Positions 1-12,677 of a stretch of 64,000 nt of DNA are shown one piece after another. Position 1 is the first letter of the stretch, and each line of letters starts with the position of its first letter. The stretch spans positions 930,001-994,000 of the forward strand of contig JPHH03000005.1 in assembly GCA_000750105.3 (NCBI GenBank), in the 5' to 3' direction. Source of the stretch: Tolypocladium sp. Sup5 PDA-1 (taxonomy: Eukaryota; Ascomycota; Sordariomycetes; Hypocreales; Ophiocordycipitaceae). The position numbers and the translations under genes are program-made. The notes under the pieces were generated by a model. It was given only the letters and a program-made list of their open reading frames with translations, ran no database searches and had not been told where the DNA came from.

Positions 1-1771
1 TGGAAAGCGCGGGCGCGCTGGAGATGAGATTCTCTGGAGGGACTGAGGTGGTGTTACGCTATTGGCGCGCTGGCGGTGGATTTGTTGACGGGACAATTTT
101 GCGGGCTCTGGCACTTTTTTCCTTGCGGAGTACGGACTAATACAGAGTAGGTACGAAGTACACGGGCCGGACTCAGGGGAACTTTGGCTTTGGCGTCGCG
201 CGTCGATGGCGCTGCGGGGAGGGGAGGTACCGTTCATTTTGGCTGGTCGCGCTAATTACAGGTAAATGAGGACGGCAGAGTGAGGCGAGCCGCTTCTTTC
301 AACACGTCGTTTTCGTATCCGTCCCTATGCGGCTATGCACTTCGTATGCTGCTTCCTACGACACTGAGCTTTTGTCGAAGCAAAACATGATTGGTTTTCG
401 AGCAAGAGATTGCCGAGCTGTGGGCAATCTGATCCACGGCATCAAATTGAATCAACCCCATTGGAGGTTGGCAAGGCAGTGTATGCTCTTTTGGGCTGGT
501 TGTGGAGAGCTCGGAGGATTCATTGAAGGACCGAAAGTCCGAAACGGACATGTTTTTAAGCAAGCATTTATAGTTTTATGCTGCGATGGTATGAAACTTG
601 AGAAGATGAGGAACCATGCATACGGAGGTGTCTGTAGCAGTGATATGGGAGAATAGTCTGCAAGACATGTACAGACACTCGTCCGGCTCCCAACATGCTC
701 GCCCAGACCAATATTTTGTCATCCTATGGCCGTAGCTGTGCCACCAATCGACAACACATGTGATCCGACTACGAAGTACAGATACAGCCTATTTTATTCA
801 TGCAAGTTGAGCATCGTGCAACTTGAAAACGTGGTGCGCGGACGCTGTGTGGAGCGGTCCCTGCAGCTGCATGAAGGCTGCCCAGGTGGCTAATAATAAA
901 AGGTACCACTGAGAATGGACATGACAAGTACGGACTAGGTACGTCATCGATGCCAATTTGGCTGCAAATTGGGCAAGATATTCGGTGAAGAGCACGGTCA
1001 AGCACCGGCATGCTGCATCCACAGGACTTCCACTGCTTGCCCAAATCACAGACATTGCATCTCAAGGCCTTTCATCCCAACTGCCCCCAGACAGGATCCA
1101 CGATTTTGTCGTGACGCGGTCCAAACGAACTTACAGGGCGCCTCAGCCTATCTCCCTTGCCAGCCTGGCGGTCGTCCGTTCTACAGACTACCTTACGGAT
1201 AGTGGAGGCCAGGTTGCAACTGCACCCACTAAAATCCGCCGCCTATTTTACCTCTAGTGGGCCAGCCGCCCTCCAGAATCCAGATTCAGGGTCACTGGAC
1301 CAGGTCGTCACCTCCTGCTCGACACCTGCGATTCGCAGATTGAGCTTCAACCATTCTCCCACCCACGTGGACGAACAGCTGACCTACCGCGCCCGATACT
1401 GCAACCTCCCGAGCGGCCAGGATCGTCACATGCTCCAGACAGCTGCATGTCGAATGCCGTAGCATCGCGAGAAACGACTCGGGCTACAGTATCGAGTACC
1501 TCGCCTCGCTCTCCATTTAAGCTCCGAGTCCGCCTGCAACGTCCACGACGCAAACTTTCGCAACTTCTACGCCTCGTACGCGCTCGAGTATATTCCGCCG
1601 ACCTCGCGTTTCCTCCCATCAACAATACATATCAACAACCGACTTCGAGAGTGCCGTTCCAGCATGCTGCGTTTGAATCGCGAATTGGACGAGCGCATAT
1701 AATCCGGCCACCCTTGAAGTGTACTCCCAGAACGCCAACCCGGCTTCGACGCTCGCTGCTAGTATTACACC
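1..1771. other. Non-coding 5' region upstream of phospholipase D
   Basis: No frame here reads like a conserved protein; the short open frames overlap on both strands and look like chance. It carries two members of the recurrent motif described in the findings (cggagtac at 126-133, tacgaagtac near 152-161) and another at 770-779. The last few hundred bases should contain the PLD promoter and leader. Confidence 0.6.
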
Positions 1772-4700
1772 ATGGGCAGAGTTAGGCAAGAAGACTCCGC
1801 CTCGCCCAGGACGCGGACTCCGCAGTCGGCGTCCCCTGCGGATGCCGGCTCCCTGTCTGCACTCGCGTTGCCGACGACACGGTCCGACAGTTTGCTGCCC
1901 CTAGCTGTCGCTGCGGCGAAGCAAAAGTCTGGCAACAGTACGCCAACGGCCGAGGCGCAGGACTACTGGAACGGCGGATTACGGCATGGCGATATCTTGC
2001 CGAAGACGGCCGAAGACGACAAGGCACTGGATTCGCGATTACAGGGGCCTCGAGATGCGTCTGGAGGAACTCTTCACGACGGCAATGGACCACTGTCCCC
2101 GCTGACAGACCCAAACGTACCCGATGCCCCGTCGATTACCGGCAGGCGAAGCGTCCAGTTTGCGAGAACAGACGCATTGGAAGAGCCTATTCCAGTTGCT
2201 TCCCATGTCCGCCATGGATCTTGGGACGGCCCGGATACGCCTGGAAAGTCCCGGGGCGCTTCGTTCATGTCAAAGATCAAGGCATTGGCGATCAATCCGA
2301 ATCAGCAAACACCAAAGTCACCCAACGCGCCGAGCGTGCCATTTGAAATGGGCTCGCAATCCATGGCTAATTCGCCTACTGCTGTCCGCTTTGGCTCCCG
2401 GCTGCCTGATACTCTCGTCGAGGAGCATTCCGACGCCGATGCAGACATCGAGGAGACTGCAGACGAAGCCAACATCCCGGAGCAAGGCGTATCAAAGAGG
2501 AAAAAGCGAAAGATGAGGCGGTTCAAGAAGGGCCACCTTTCGACGCCTTCGACGCCTAGCCGGTTTCCGAGCGACATGGACTCCTTGGGCACGTATAGCC
2601 GTCTGCTGAGGCGTCGCGCGAGCATGCCTGACACCTCTGGCCGCGAACATGTCATGTCCGAGGGCGATACACGCGAACAATCACGACGCAGGCCCTTCCG
2701 ACGGGGGCATTCATTCATGGATTCCACTTCGAGGCCCCCTGGAGAGGACTTTGATGACATAGAAAGCTCTGCGGCAGTCGGGCGGCGGACAGGCCATCTC
2801 CGACGTATTACCTTTGGGGGTGGTGGCGTGTCGGATGGCGATGCCATGACTCCCAGGCGGCCATTCTTCAACTCGGAACGGGCGTCTAATTTTGGCGTTC
2901 AGAAATGGAAACAAGTCAAAAGCACTTTGAAGCTCCTTCGACAGAAGAAGGAGGATCGGTTCGACTACTTCAAGTCTGCCGAACTGATGGCCGAGCTGAG
3001 GGCTGGTGCGCCGGCTGTCTTAATGCTCGCAAGCATGATCCAGCGGGATGAGCATGGGAATAAGAGGATCCCTGTTCTCCTAGAGCAGCTCAAGTTGACG
3101 ATCAAGGACAGCGCCCCAATGCCAGACGACGACAAGGACCGACACTGGATCTTCACCATGGAGCTGGAGTACGGCAGCGGCCCAAGCCGGATGGCCTGGA
3201 CCGTCATTCGGACCATCAGGGACATCTACAACCTCCACTTCCGATACAAGTTCGCCCTGAACAACGAAAAGTACATGCCCGGCCGCCTGGACCTCGGTGG
3301 CCGCCCCAAGCAGCCCAAGTTTCCGTATTCTGCGTTCCCCTACCTCCGTCGAGCCCGCGATAAGGGTGACTCTAGTGATGAAGAAGAGCAGGCTAGCGTT
3401 CGTGGGGATGACACCGCCGGCGAGGGCACGGCGGGTGAGGGAGCAACAGACGAAGGCCAGTTCCAGCCACGCAGAAAGAAGTCGCGTGCCAATCTCTGGG
3501 GAATGCGGAGGCGGTCAACCGGGCTCACGGACCCTGGAGAAATCCCAAACGCCGAGGGCGGACAGTCAACAGCCGCGCTGGATATGATGCTCCGGAGACA
3601 GCGCTATGTGGAGAAGCAAAGACGGACCCTAGAGAAGTATCTCTCCGAAATGATTAGATGGCTCATGTTCAGAGCCGACAGCAACCGCCTGTGTCGATTC
3701 CTTGAGCTGTCGGCCCTTGGGGTTCGCCTTGCTGCCGAGGGAAGCTATCACGGCAAGGAGGGCTACTTGCACATTCAATCATCCAAGGGTCTGGACTTCC
3801 GTCGAGTTCTGACACCGGCAAAGGTCATTGCGCGGCACAGTCGCAAGTGGTTTCTGGTTCGACAGAGCTATATAGTGTGCGTCGAGTCGCCGGAGAACAT
3901 GAACATCTACGACGTTTATTTGGTTGATTCAAAGTTCGGCATTATTTCTAAGCGAAATCCGCTGAAGCAGATTGGGTCCAAGGACAAGTCGGCAGAGATC
4001 GACTTGACAGTGGAAGCGCCTCCCGACAAGCACCATACTCTGACCCTACACACGTCGGAGCGCAAAGTACGACTCTTCTCGCGCTACCAGTCCGTCATGA
4101 AGCAGTTCGAGGAGTCGATCAACGAGATGCTGAAGCAGACTGCGTGGTACGAGAAGAAGCGGTTTGACAGCTTCGCGCCGGTGCGGACCGGCGTCTTTGC
4201 GCAGTGGCTTGTGGACGGTCGCGACTACATGTGGAACGTTTCTCGGGCTATTAACATGGCCAAAGATGTCATCTACATCCATGACTGGTGGCTGAGTCCC
4301 GAGCTCTACATGCGGCGGCCGGCAGCCATCAGCCAAAAGTGGCGGCTTGATAGGCTCCTTCAGAAGAAGGCGAGAGAAGGCGTCAAAATCTTCGTCATCG
4401 TTTACCGAAACGTCGAGGCTGCCATCCCAATCGACTCCGAGTACACCAAATTCTCGCTGCTGAATCTGCACCCAAACATCTTCGTCCAGCGATCGCCCAA
4501 TCAGTTCAAGAAGAACCAGTTCTTCTTTGCTCACCACGAAAAGATATGCATTGTGGACCACGACGTGGCTTTCGTGGGCGGCATCGATCTATGCTTTGGC
4601 AGGTGGGACTGCCCGCAGCACCCCATTGTCGACGATAAGCCGACTGGCTTTGAAGTGACGGAGCAGCCAAAGGACGCGGAGCACTGCCAGCTGTTCCCCG

Positions 4701-7311
4701 GCAAGGACTATTCTAACCCCAGAGTCCAGGACTTTTTCAGGCTCAATGAGCCTTATGAAGAGATGTACGACCGCAGCAAGGTTCCCAGAATGCCCTGGCA
4801 TGATGTGGCCATGCAGGTCGTCGGACAACCTGCCCGAGACTTGACGCGCCACTTTGTTCAGCGGTGGAACTATCTCCGTCGCGGACGTAAACCCACCAGG
4901 CCCCTGCCGTTCTTGCTGCCGCCTCCAGATGCCAAATTTGACGAACTGGAGGCTCTCGGCCTGACCGGGACTTGCGAGGTGCAGATACTGCGGTCTGCGG
5001 CTGCTTGGTCTCTGGGCATCGAAGAAACGGAGCATAGCATCCAGACGGCTTACATCAAGATGATTGAGGACTCGGAACACTTTGTCTACATTGAAAACCA
5101 ATTCTTCATTACCAGCACCGAGGCCTACAACACCAAGATTGTGAACCGCATCGGAGACGCTTTGGTCGACCGTATCATCCGCGCTCACGAAAAAAACGAG
5201 GACTGGCGCTGCACAATCGTCATTCCGCTCATGCCTGGTTTCCAAAACACAGTCGATGAGCAAGAGGGAACTAGCGTCAGACTCATTCTCATGTGCCAGT
5301 ATCGAAGCATTTGCCGCGGAGAGCAATCCATCTTTGGCCGCCTCCGAGCGTCAGGCATCGATCCCGAGGAATACATCGGCTTCTACTCGCTCCGCCAATG
5401 GGGCATCATGGGTAACGACGTGCTCGTTACGGAGCAGCTGTACATTCACGCCAAGGCTATCATTGTGGATGATCGAGTTGCCCTTATTGGATCTGCCAAT
5501 ATCAATGAGCGGTCTATGCTGGGCACCCGAGACTCTGAATGCGCGGCTATCGTTCGGGACACCGACATGATATGGTCAACAATGGCCGGCAAGCCTTACC
5601 AGGTCGGTCGCTTCGCTCACACTCTTCGTCTGCGTCTGATGCGGGAGCACCTTGGCCTGGACGTCGACGAGATTTTGGAGGAAGAACGACAACAAGAGAT
5701 GGACCGCGAGGCATTCGAGCACGAAATGGAGGGCATTTATCGCGAAGATATGGCTTCTCCCCACGCGGCGGGCCCGAGCTCTGGCCAGCGCGAGCAGCCG
5801 CAGAGGCACCGTAAACCATCTCGAGCGCCCAGCTTCAACCATGATCTTGATATGGAGAGTGCACAGGCAATCCATGAGCCAGAATCTGCCTTCACCAAGG
5901 GCAAGGACGCTACTACGGATAGTCGAGTGGCTGGCAAGAAGCACCAGATGGACTTATCGGGCTACGGGCCAGACCATTGGAAGATCGCTGAGAAGGCTGG
6001 CCTCGACGAAGGGCGAGATTCCGTTGTTGTCAACGGACGCGAAGTACTCGTCCATAACATCGACTCGCTGGGCAAAGGAGCCTTGGACGCTCCGAAGCCG
6101 CCGCATGAGGCTCTTCCAAATCCGGAAAACAGGTATTTGGAGCCCGCTGGAGGCGGCAATGGGAGTATACCGCCAATGCCTCCGTTTAATCGACGAACAA
6201 CGGAACAGCTTGGGATGCCTCGGCCCGCGCAGCTCCCACCTCTGCCTCTGGTGGATGACACGGATATAGGAGGACCACCTGTCCACATAGACCCGGTCTC
6301 GGGTCGCCCGACAAACGGAGTTTTCCACCCAATGGCAGCGGACATCAAGGCAGCCGATATCACGAAGGACTGCATGCGCGATCCTATGAACCCCGATTTC
6401 CTGGAAGATATCTGGAACAGAGCCGCGCACAACAATACCAAGATCTATCGCAGAGTCTTCCGTTGCATGCCCGACTCGGAGGTGAAGACTTGGGCCGAGT
6501 ACCGCGAGTACACGGAGTACGGCGAGAGGTTCCGAGCAAGGATGGAAGGAAAGCCTGCGGGTGAAGATTCCGAGCTGAAGCGTGAGACAAGCCATACTCG
6601 TGAGCCCACTGCCGCCGGAGCCGGCGTTGGTGCGCCGGGACCCGAGGCTGTGGTGAAGGCTGCCCAGAAGGAGGCAGAGAAACTCCCGGAGAAGATTTTC
6701 GACATGCTGCGATCTCCGAATCAGGACATTGAGAAGCATAAGATTGTCATGCCTGAAGGCGGAGAGGCAGAGCTCCACGAGAAGGCCCCTGTGGAAAACG
6801 GTGGCCCACCAACATATCTAGATACAACCGCAAAGGCTGGAGCTGATCGTCTGCCGGAGGCCCCCTCACCAGTCTACCCTCCTGGTGGCATCCCGTTCCC
6901 TGCATTGGAGAATGCTCCTTCGAAGCCTCTTGAGCTTCAGACGACCAAGAACACTGAGCGGAAAACTACCTTCTCTACACTGGAAAAGCCACGGTCCAAG
7001 GAAACAAAGGAGGCCAGCGCACCCCCGCCCGGGAACAATGGCTCGGTAAAACGCCGCCATCGTGCTACGACCAAGGGGAGCAGGCGCGGGTTCTCCATCG
7101 AGGACATGCCGTCTCGCACCGATTCCGAGGAGCTCCTGAAGATGACTCAGGGCAACCTGGTTCAGTTTCCGTATGACTGGCTTCTCACAGAGGAGCAGAA
7201 CGGAAACTGGGGCTACCAAGTCGACGGCGTCGCCCCGTTGTCAATCTAGTAAGTTGACCTCGATACTGCTGGTTCGATGACACAAAACTAACATACTGTC
7301 CTAGTAATTAA
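1772..7311 (+). CDS. pld1: Phospholipase D (PX-PH-HKD type, Spo14/Pld1 family)
   Basis: Hydrolyses phosphatidylcholine to phosphatidic acid and choline; the family acts in membrane traffic, sporulation and signalling. The reading frame is open from ATG 1772. A long basic, Ser/Pro-rich N-terminus is followed by a PX-like region (about residues 400-635), a PH-like region (about 665-780), and two catalytic HKD motifs, HHEKICIVDHD (about residue 920) and IHAKAIIVDD (about residue 1224), the second followed by the usual GSANINERSMLG block. Homologous C-terminal signature sequence lies near 6330-6500. The frame meets TAG at 7247-7249, but that TAG overlaps a GTAAGT donor; a 56-nt intron 7249-7304 (branch ctaac, acceptor ctag) gives an ending of SIYN and a stop at 7309-7311. 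I prefer the spliced form (1827 aa); unspliced it is 1825 aa. Converges on COQ7. Confidence 0.95.
7249..7304 (+). other. Terminal intron of PLD overlapping an in-frame stop
   Basis: GTAAGT at 7249-7254, ctaac branch sequence at 7288-7292 and acceptor ctag at 7301-7304. The G of the donor is the third base of an in-frame TAG. Joining 7248 to 7305 makes TAT AAT TAA, adding Tyr-Asn before the stop. Confidence 0.7.
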
Positions 7312-7581
7312 TTTTTACCGAGTAAGCCATTTCAGGTAGATGACAAAAAGCGGCATCAAACCGGTAGAAGGCATGGCAAAGGAGTTTGATCTCGGGCCGC
7401 ATATCACTGGAGCGACTGGAGCATAGAGATCGGCGCCTTGACTTTGGGCAGCACCACTTCTGCTGTATTTCATATGTGCCACTTTGCATACGAAGTAGAC
7501 TCGCTTGTAATTGAACGGATTCTATTCTTACACTTACATACCTCACATAACATAATACATTCAGCGTACACGCGCGCCATC

Positions 7582-8369
7582 TTATACACGCTCGCTTACC
7601 CAGATGGCGCCCCGACAGCCCGCTCTTATTACGCCTGTGAGAAGCCAATGCGGCTCCGCCTTCTTGGCGTCATGCTCCACGGCGTGGTCCAGGTGCTCCA
7701 GCTCCTCGTCCCGTATCCTTCTCAACGTTGAGACGAGTTCGCGGATCTCGCCCCCGACCTCGTACCCCTCGGCCTCCCACTCGGAGATGATTTCGAGCAG
7801 GATGCGGATCTGGCCGTTATAGTGGCCGCCGATCTCGGTCTCGACGGCCTCAGTGCAGGCCATAGCGGCCTCACGGCCCATGACGGCGGTAGACCAGCCG
7901 AGGCCGGTAGCGAGTACGGACCACAGTGGGTACAGGGCCGTCGGGCGGACGCGGTGCTTGTGCAGGAGGGCGTTGAAGGTGGACAGGTGGACGGCTTCCT
8001 GGTCGTACATGTGCTTCATGAGAGGCCGGAGGTGCGGGTGCTGGCGGACGAGGGGGGGTGTTTGTGCGGTGTAGATGAGGGTGGCGGCGAGCTCGCCGGC
8101 CTGGTTGACGCGGAGCTGGGCAATGTCAGTGCTGTTGTCCCAAGCTCGGCAGGTTAATTCAGCTGGGGAATACTGACCGCAGAGGCGAGGAATTCGCGCT
8201 GCTCCTTTGTGAGCGGCTTCCGCGTCTTTTGGCCATCGGACCCGGAGGGCGTCTCGGTCGACGTCGCAGCTTTGGAGCTGGTTGTCGAGAGCGCACGAGC
8301 TGTTTGAGCACACAACGGCCTCGTGGAGAATCCGCGGACGGCGCGCGCGAGACACCGCGTCGGCGCCAT
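7582..8369 (-). CDS. coq7: 5-demethoxyubiquinone hydroxylase, mitochondrial (COQ7)
   Basis: Di-iron monooxygenase that hydroxylates demethoxyubiquinone in coenzyme Q synthesis, on the matrix face of the inner mitochondrial membrane. Exons (minus): 8369-8178 and 8115-7582; intron 8116-8177 (62 nt) has a GTCAGT donor, a CTGAC branch and a CCCAG acceptor. The join restores the family block LRVNQAGELAA directly after the N-terminal KEQREFLASA. 241 aa. The first ~50 residues are Arg/Ser/Thr-rich, as in a mitochondrial presequence. Iron-ligand motifs are visible: the Glu of QAGE, EAVH, a Glu in VETEIGGHY, and EELEH near the C-terminus; the protein ends IWVSERV, as expected. A longer upstream frame starts at GTG and lacks the targeting logic, so ATG 8369 is chosen. 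Head-to-head with RTF1. Confidence 0.95.
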
Positions 8370-8868
8370 GGCTGTAGGGCTGCTTCTGGGAGATGTGGGC
8401 GCTGTGGGAAGCGAATCGAACGATAATTGAAGCTCCGACGAGAACGAATGACGCCGCGAGACCCTCGGCGCAGCTCGGGAGCCCCACCGATTGGCTCCGA
8501 GGTGGGCGTCGCCGGACAAAGAATTCGCCGGCAGCAGTGGGTCTTCAACACGTGCAGCGTGAATGGCTGCCCAGGGCCAATCAATAGGGAGCGGCACGTC
8601 GCAACATGAATTGCTTGCCCGACACTCGAGTTATATTGTCGATTCGCCTTTCCATTCACCATCCGCACCTCTGATTGTTCCCTCACGGCATATTGCACCA
8701 TCCTGAAAAGTTCGACGACGCATCTGCTAGACGCCTTGCCCTCATCGGCGCCGCACCGACGCGCAGGACATTGCGCTTGACGACACCGTTGTCTCCGGAT
8801 ATCTGCACGCGGTTTTCCGCTAGCGAAGCTTTCGTCAACGACAGCAGTTCGAGCATCGACGTGCAATC
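8370..8868. promoter_or_regulatory. Bidirectional promoter region COQ7 / RTF1
   Basis: The 499 bp between the two start codons contains two CCAAT boxes in opposite orientation: ATTGG at 8490-8494 and CCAAT at 8577-8581. These are classic HAP-complex sites in fungi. The short open frames across this interval show no conserved protein. Confidence 0.5.
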
Positions 8869-10937
8869 ATGGCTGATATCGACGACGAGCTCCTTGCCCT
8901 TGCGGGTGGTGACTCGGAGGATGAGGGCTCCGCCAGCCCGGCGAGGGATGCGTCTGCGTCGCCGCCTCCCGCGCGGAAGGACTCTGGGAAGACGTCGGCC
9001 ACGAAGACCAAACGGCGAGCTAGGAGCAATGATTCAGAGGAAGAGGGTGAAGCGTAAGTGCCCGGGCCCCCCGTCTATGCCGTTTGCGCTGGCAGCTTCC
9101 ATCACCTGCCAGCTGCACGCCTCAGGCTCTCTCTTTCGCCTGCAACTCAACACCTGTTCAAACTGCTGGTGCCTTTGCTAACGCAAACTTTCCCTTCTTG
9201 CCATCAGTTCATCTGCGCCTTCATCACCAAACTCCCTTGAATCAGCGCCCATGGACGAATCTGACTCCGACGCGGAGCAGCCCTCGCGGGAGCGCGCTCC
9301 GCCCGGCGTCGCTGGCCCCGACGACGACGACAAGTACCCTGTGGATGGCATGTTCATGAGCCAGGCCGAAAAGGCGGAAATTATGGCCATGCGCGAAGTC
9401 GAGCGAGAACAGATCATCGCCGACCGCATCTCCGAGATCGAGCGTCAGCGGCAAAACCGCTTGCTGCGACAGATGGTCACTAGTGTTGAGAACGAAGAGC
9501 GCAAGTATGTCAAGAAGAAGCGCAGTGCCGACACCGCGGAGCTCGAGGATGGCGAGCGCAAGGCCTCGAGGCAGCGCACGGGCAAGGCCAGCGAGACGGC
9601 CATGGACTCGCTGCGCAGAGCCCGCGCGGAGAAGCAGAGACGGAAGGAGGACCATGAGCGTCGCAAGGATGGCTTCTCGCCCAGACGGGATTCGCGCGAG
9701 CCAGAGAGTGACGATGAGTTTGAGCGCGCACGATCCCGGACTCCCGAGAAGGAAGTTGCCAAAGACGTGCCCCCCGCAGAGCTTCGCGACTACGAGAGAG
9801 TCCGGCTCGGCCGAAATGAGTTCGCCCAAGTGTGCTTCACGCCTGGCTTCGAGGCGGCCATCACTGGTTGCTACATCCGCATCTCCGTTGGTGCCCACCC
9901 CGACACAGGGATCGAACAGTACCGGATGGCAGTCATCAAAGGTAATTTCGCCTAGAGTTATGCAACGATGAACCTGTGCTTACAGCATTTCCCAGGCTTC
10001 ACGACCGGCAGACCCTACGCGCTCATTGGCCCCAACGGTCCGTTTGTGACCGATCAGTACGCAAAGGGCGCGCATGGCAAGGCAATCAAGGAGTTTCCCT
10101 TCATCGCTGCCTCTAGCGGGAAGTTTTCAGATGTAGGTTTCCCGCCTTGTATAGTGCTGTGTCAAAGCTAACAATTTGCAGAGCGAGCTCAACCGCTATC
10201 AGATCACCTGCCATAACGAGGGCATCACGCTGCCCACCAAGGAATTCTTGCTGAACAGGATCGATGAGATCAACGGCCTGATCAAGCACAACTGGACGAG
10301 TGAAGAGATCAAGGCCAGACTGGCGAGACGAAACGAACTGAAGAAGCGATTCGACCCGGCGGAGCGTGAGCGCGTGGCGGCATTGCTCGACGCTGCGGTT
10401 TCACGGGGCGATGAGCAAAAGGCAGAGGAGCTGCAGGAGGAACTCGACAAGCTCGGCAGCCAACGTCTCGCGTTTAGGACATCGCTGGGACCCTCAAAGA
10501 GCATCGACGCCCCCAAGGCTTCCTCGGAGCAGGACCGTCTGGCGGAGCGCAACCGGGAGAACAGGCGGATGAACGCCGAGCTGGTCCGCAAGGCCCAGCT
10601 CAAGGAAAAGGCCAAGTCGCGCGAGGTTGAAATGGCCCTTAGGCGCGGCGAGCAGGTCCCCGACGACCCGTCGCGGCGGCTGCGGACGAAGGCGAAGTTC
10701 GTGCACGATGTTAACGACACGCCGCAGAAGCTCTCGCAGAACGGTAGCGCGGCGAGCACGCCGGCCAATGGCACACCCAAGGTCGGCGCCGTGAAGCCGC
10801 AGCAGATGGCGACGCATCTGGCCAGGCTGCAGGAGAAGAATTACGAGGACAGCAAGGGGATGCCAACGATCCACAAGCCGCTCATGGACGACGACATCAT
10901 TGGCGCGCTGGACCTGGATATTGACGTTGACATTTGA
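8869..10937 (+). CDS. rtf1: RTF1, Paf1 elongation complex subunit (Plus3 domain)
   Basis: RTF1 links the Paf1 complex to RNA polymerase II and promotes H2B ubiquitylation. Exons: 8869-9053, 9208-9941, 9996-10132, 10182-10937; total 603 aa. All junctions keep frame: the first join gives EEEGEASSAP, the second VIKGFTTGRPY, the third KFSDSELNRYQ. The Plus3 domain lies at about residues 253-385 and begins ELRDYERVRLGRNEF; it includes RPYALIGPNG. The N-terminal quarter is acidic and Ser-rich, followed by a long charged helix segment (residues about 115-250), then a C-terminal charged region. The first intron is 154 nt, long for this window, and its acceptor (catcag at 9202-9207) was chosen because the later AG at 9244-9245 breaks the frame. 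Confidence 0.95.
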
Positions 10938-11273
10938 GCCTTGCCTACGCCTTGATGACTTTGAAGGTTGTGGCAGGGTGATGATGGTTGCACTTATGGC
11001 GTTAGGGAGACTCAGACTGGGCCGCATCGGCTTTCGGGCATGGATAGCTTTGCTGTTGAGGGTTGGGATTAGGGGCGTGATGTCCGTGAGGGCGTAGACT
11101 GCAACGCAGACGCATTATACGAAGTACAAAGTGCACTTGACCCCGTTCACCTTACTTGCGTGAGCGTTACCGTTATGGCTGCCGGGTTGTGATTTTGGCT
11201 CATTACACATTCTCGTATCTGTCGTTTATACACCTGGTCCCTATTATACCCTTCTTTTCCCGCGTTACCAACT
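10938..11273. other. Convergent 3' intergenic region
   Basis: 336 bp between the convergent ends of RTF1 and the PGC1-like gene. It has a tacgaagtac element at 11118-11127. No gene seen. Confidence 0.6.
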
Positions 11274-12677
11274 CTACGCCTCCTCCTCCTCTATACTTGT
11301 CAACTCGTCCATGTAGTCCAGTTTGTGTTGCACAAACCGCCTGTACACGAACACGAGATTAAACAAGACGTGTCGCAGCAAGATACTAACCGCCATGCGC
11401 GCCGCCTCCCGCGCGGTGGTGCGCCTGGGCTCAGCCAGTCCGTCGAGCTCATCCTCGTAGCGCTCGCAGACGGCGAGGAAGAGCGCCGGATCATCGGTGA
11501 TGACGCCATCAACAAGTCTCCCATTCCCCTCATCTCCCTTACCATCGCTAGCCTGCGAAGACGACGCCTTCCGCGGGGCATTCTGCCGTACGCACCACTC
11601 CATGCCTCGTTCGCTGTTCACCGTCCAGACGAAGAGCGCGCCCCCGCGGTCGCGCAGGTCGCGCATGAAGCGGCGGCCGCAGAGGGGCGCGAGGAGGGCG
11701 TGCTGCGCGATGTTGAAGGAGAGGGCCCGCTGGGGGAGGAAGTGGCGCGCGTAGGAGAGGGAGTAGCCGATGTGGGCGAGGGGGAAGGTCGGGAGGGTGC
11801 GCTGGGCGGTTTGGATGGTGGTGGCCTTGGTTTGTGAGTTTGATGCTCGCGCTTGGGAGATGGGTAGGGGTGGAGGGGGGAAGGACGTACGTTCCAGCAG
11901 CCGAGCATGATTCTCTGATGCCAGGGAATCCGGCCGGGAGGGACCTGCGTGATGGCCCTCGCGATGGCATCCATCAGGGCCTGCGCGTCGTCGTCCAGCT
12001 GCGCCCCCATCAGCCCCCGTCCTCGAGTTTATATCCCCTCAACTCACCTTGATATCCAGCAGCACCCATACCCTCTCCCGCCCCTTTACCCCGTCGTCTT
12101 CACCACCTAGACCCGCCATCCACGCAAGCAGGTCCCTCAGCCGGGGCATCCCCTCCCCCGGCTCGCGCAGCGTCCGCAGCGACGACAGGTACGTCCACTC
12201 GCAGTCGCCAATCTTCCTATCCACGCCGAAGCACCGCTTCAGCGAGGCATCCTGCCACCGCAGATGTTAACGTCCCGTTATCCAAGAACGCAGGGGAGAA
12301 GGGAAGTAGGCAGTGGCAGGCAAGGGAAGGGGGGGGATACATGGGACAGCACGGCCACGCCATCAGACGAGAGGTGCACATCCGTCTCCACGGCGTGCGC
12401 GCCGACGGCCACCGCGCCCTTGAACGCGCCCATCGAGTTCTCTGGGTAGGCGGCCTTGTACCCGCGGTGGGCGATGGTCTGGGGGAGCAGACGGTTCGCG
12501 TTTCGCTTGGACGTGACCGCCACGGCGAAGGGTGCTGCCAGGACGAAACATGTACATATCAGCCTTCGTCACCATCACCATGGCAAGCACCATCCACACA
12601 GTAAACAGCATACCTTTCGGAAGCGCCCTCATCGTCACCTCGTCGCTCTTCAAAAGAGGCTCTTTATCATCTGCCAT
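11274..12677 (-). CDS. Glycerophosphodiester phosphodiesterase, PGC1-like (phosphatidylglycerol phospholipase C)
   Basis: GDPD-family phosphodiesterase. The closest yeast relative by motif is Pgc1, which degrades phosphatidylglycerol. Exons (minus): 12677-12614, 12534-12341, 12251-12048, 11998-11891, 11825-11274; 373 aa. The GDPD fold opens with AHRGYKAAYPENS (catalytic His-Arg at residues 44-45 and the following Glu), then ETDVHLSSDG, and LSHDASLKRCFG across the second junction, which supplies the second catalytic His. The C-terminus has a hydrophobic helix (RHVLFNLVFVY), consistent with membrane or lipid-droplet anchoring as in Pgc1. Four introns of 49-89 nt have standard signals. Intron 1 read through would encode a hydrophobic stretch, but it is not a multiple of three and shifts the frame. 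Confidence 0.88.

Noticed and set aside
4589..5326. 245-codon minus-strand frame
   Set aside because: Antisense to the catalytic half of phospholipase D.
12535..12613. Hydrophobic peptide encoded by intron 1 of the PGC1-like gene, resembling a signal anchor
   Set aside because: The segment is 79 nt with good donor and acceptor; retention shifts the frame out of the GDPD domain, while splicing gives the conserved order.
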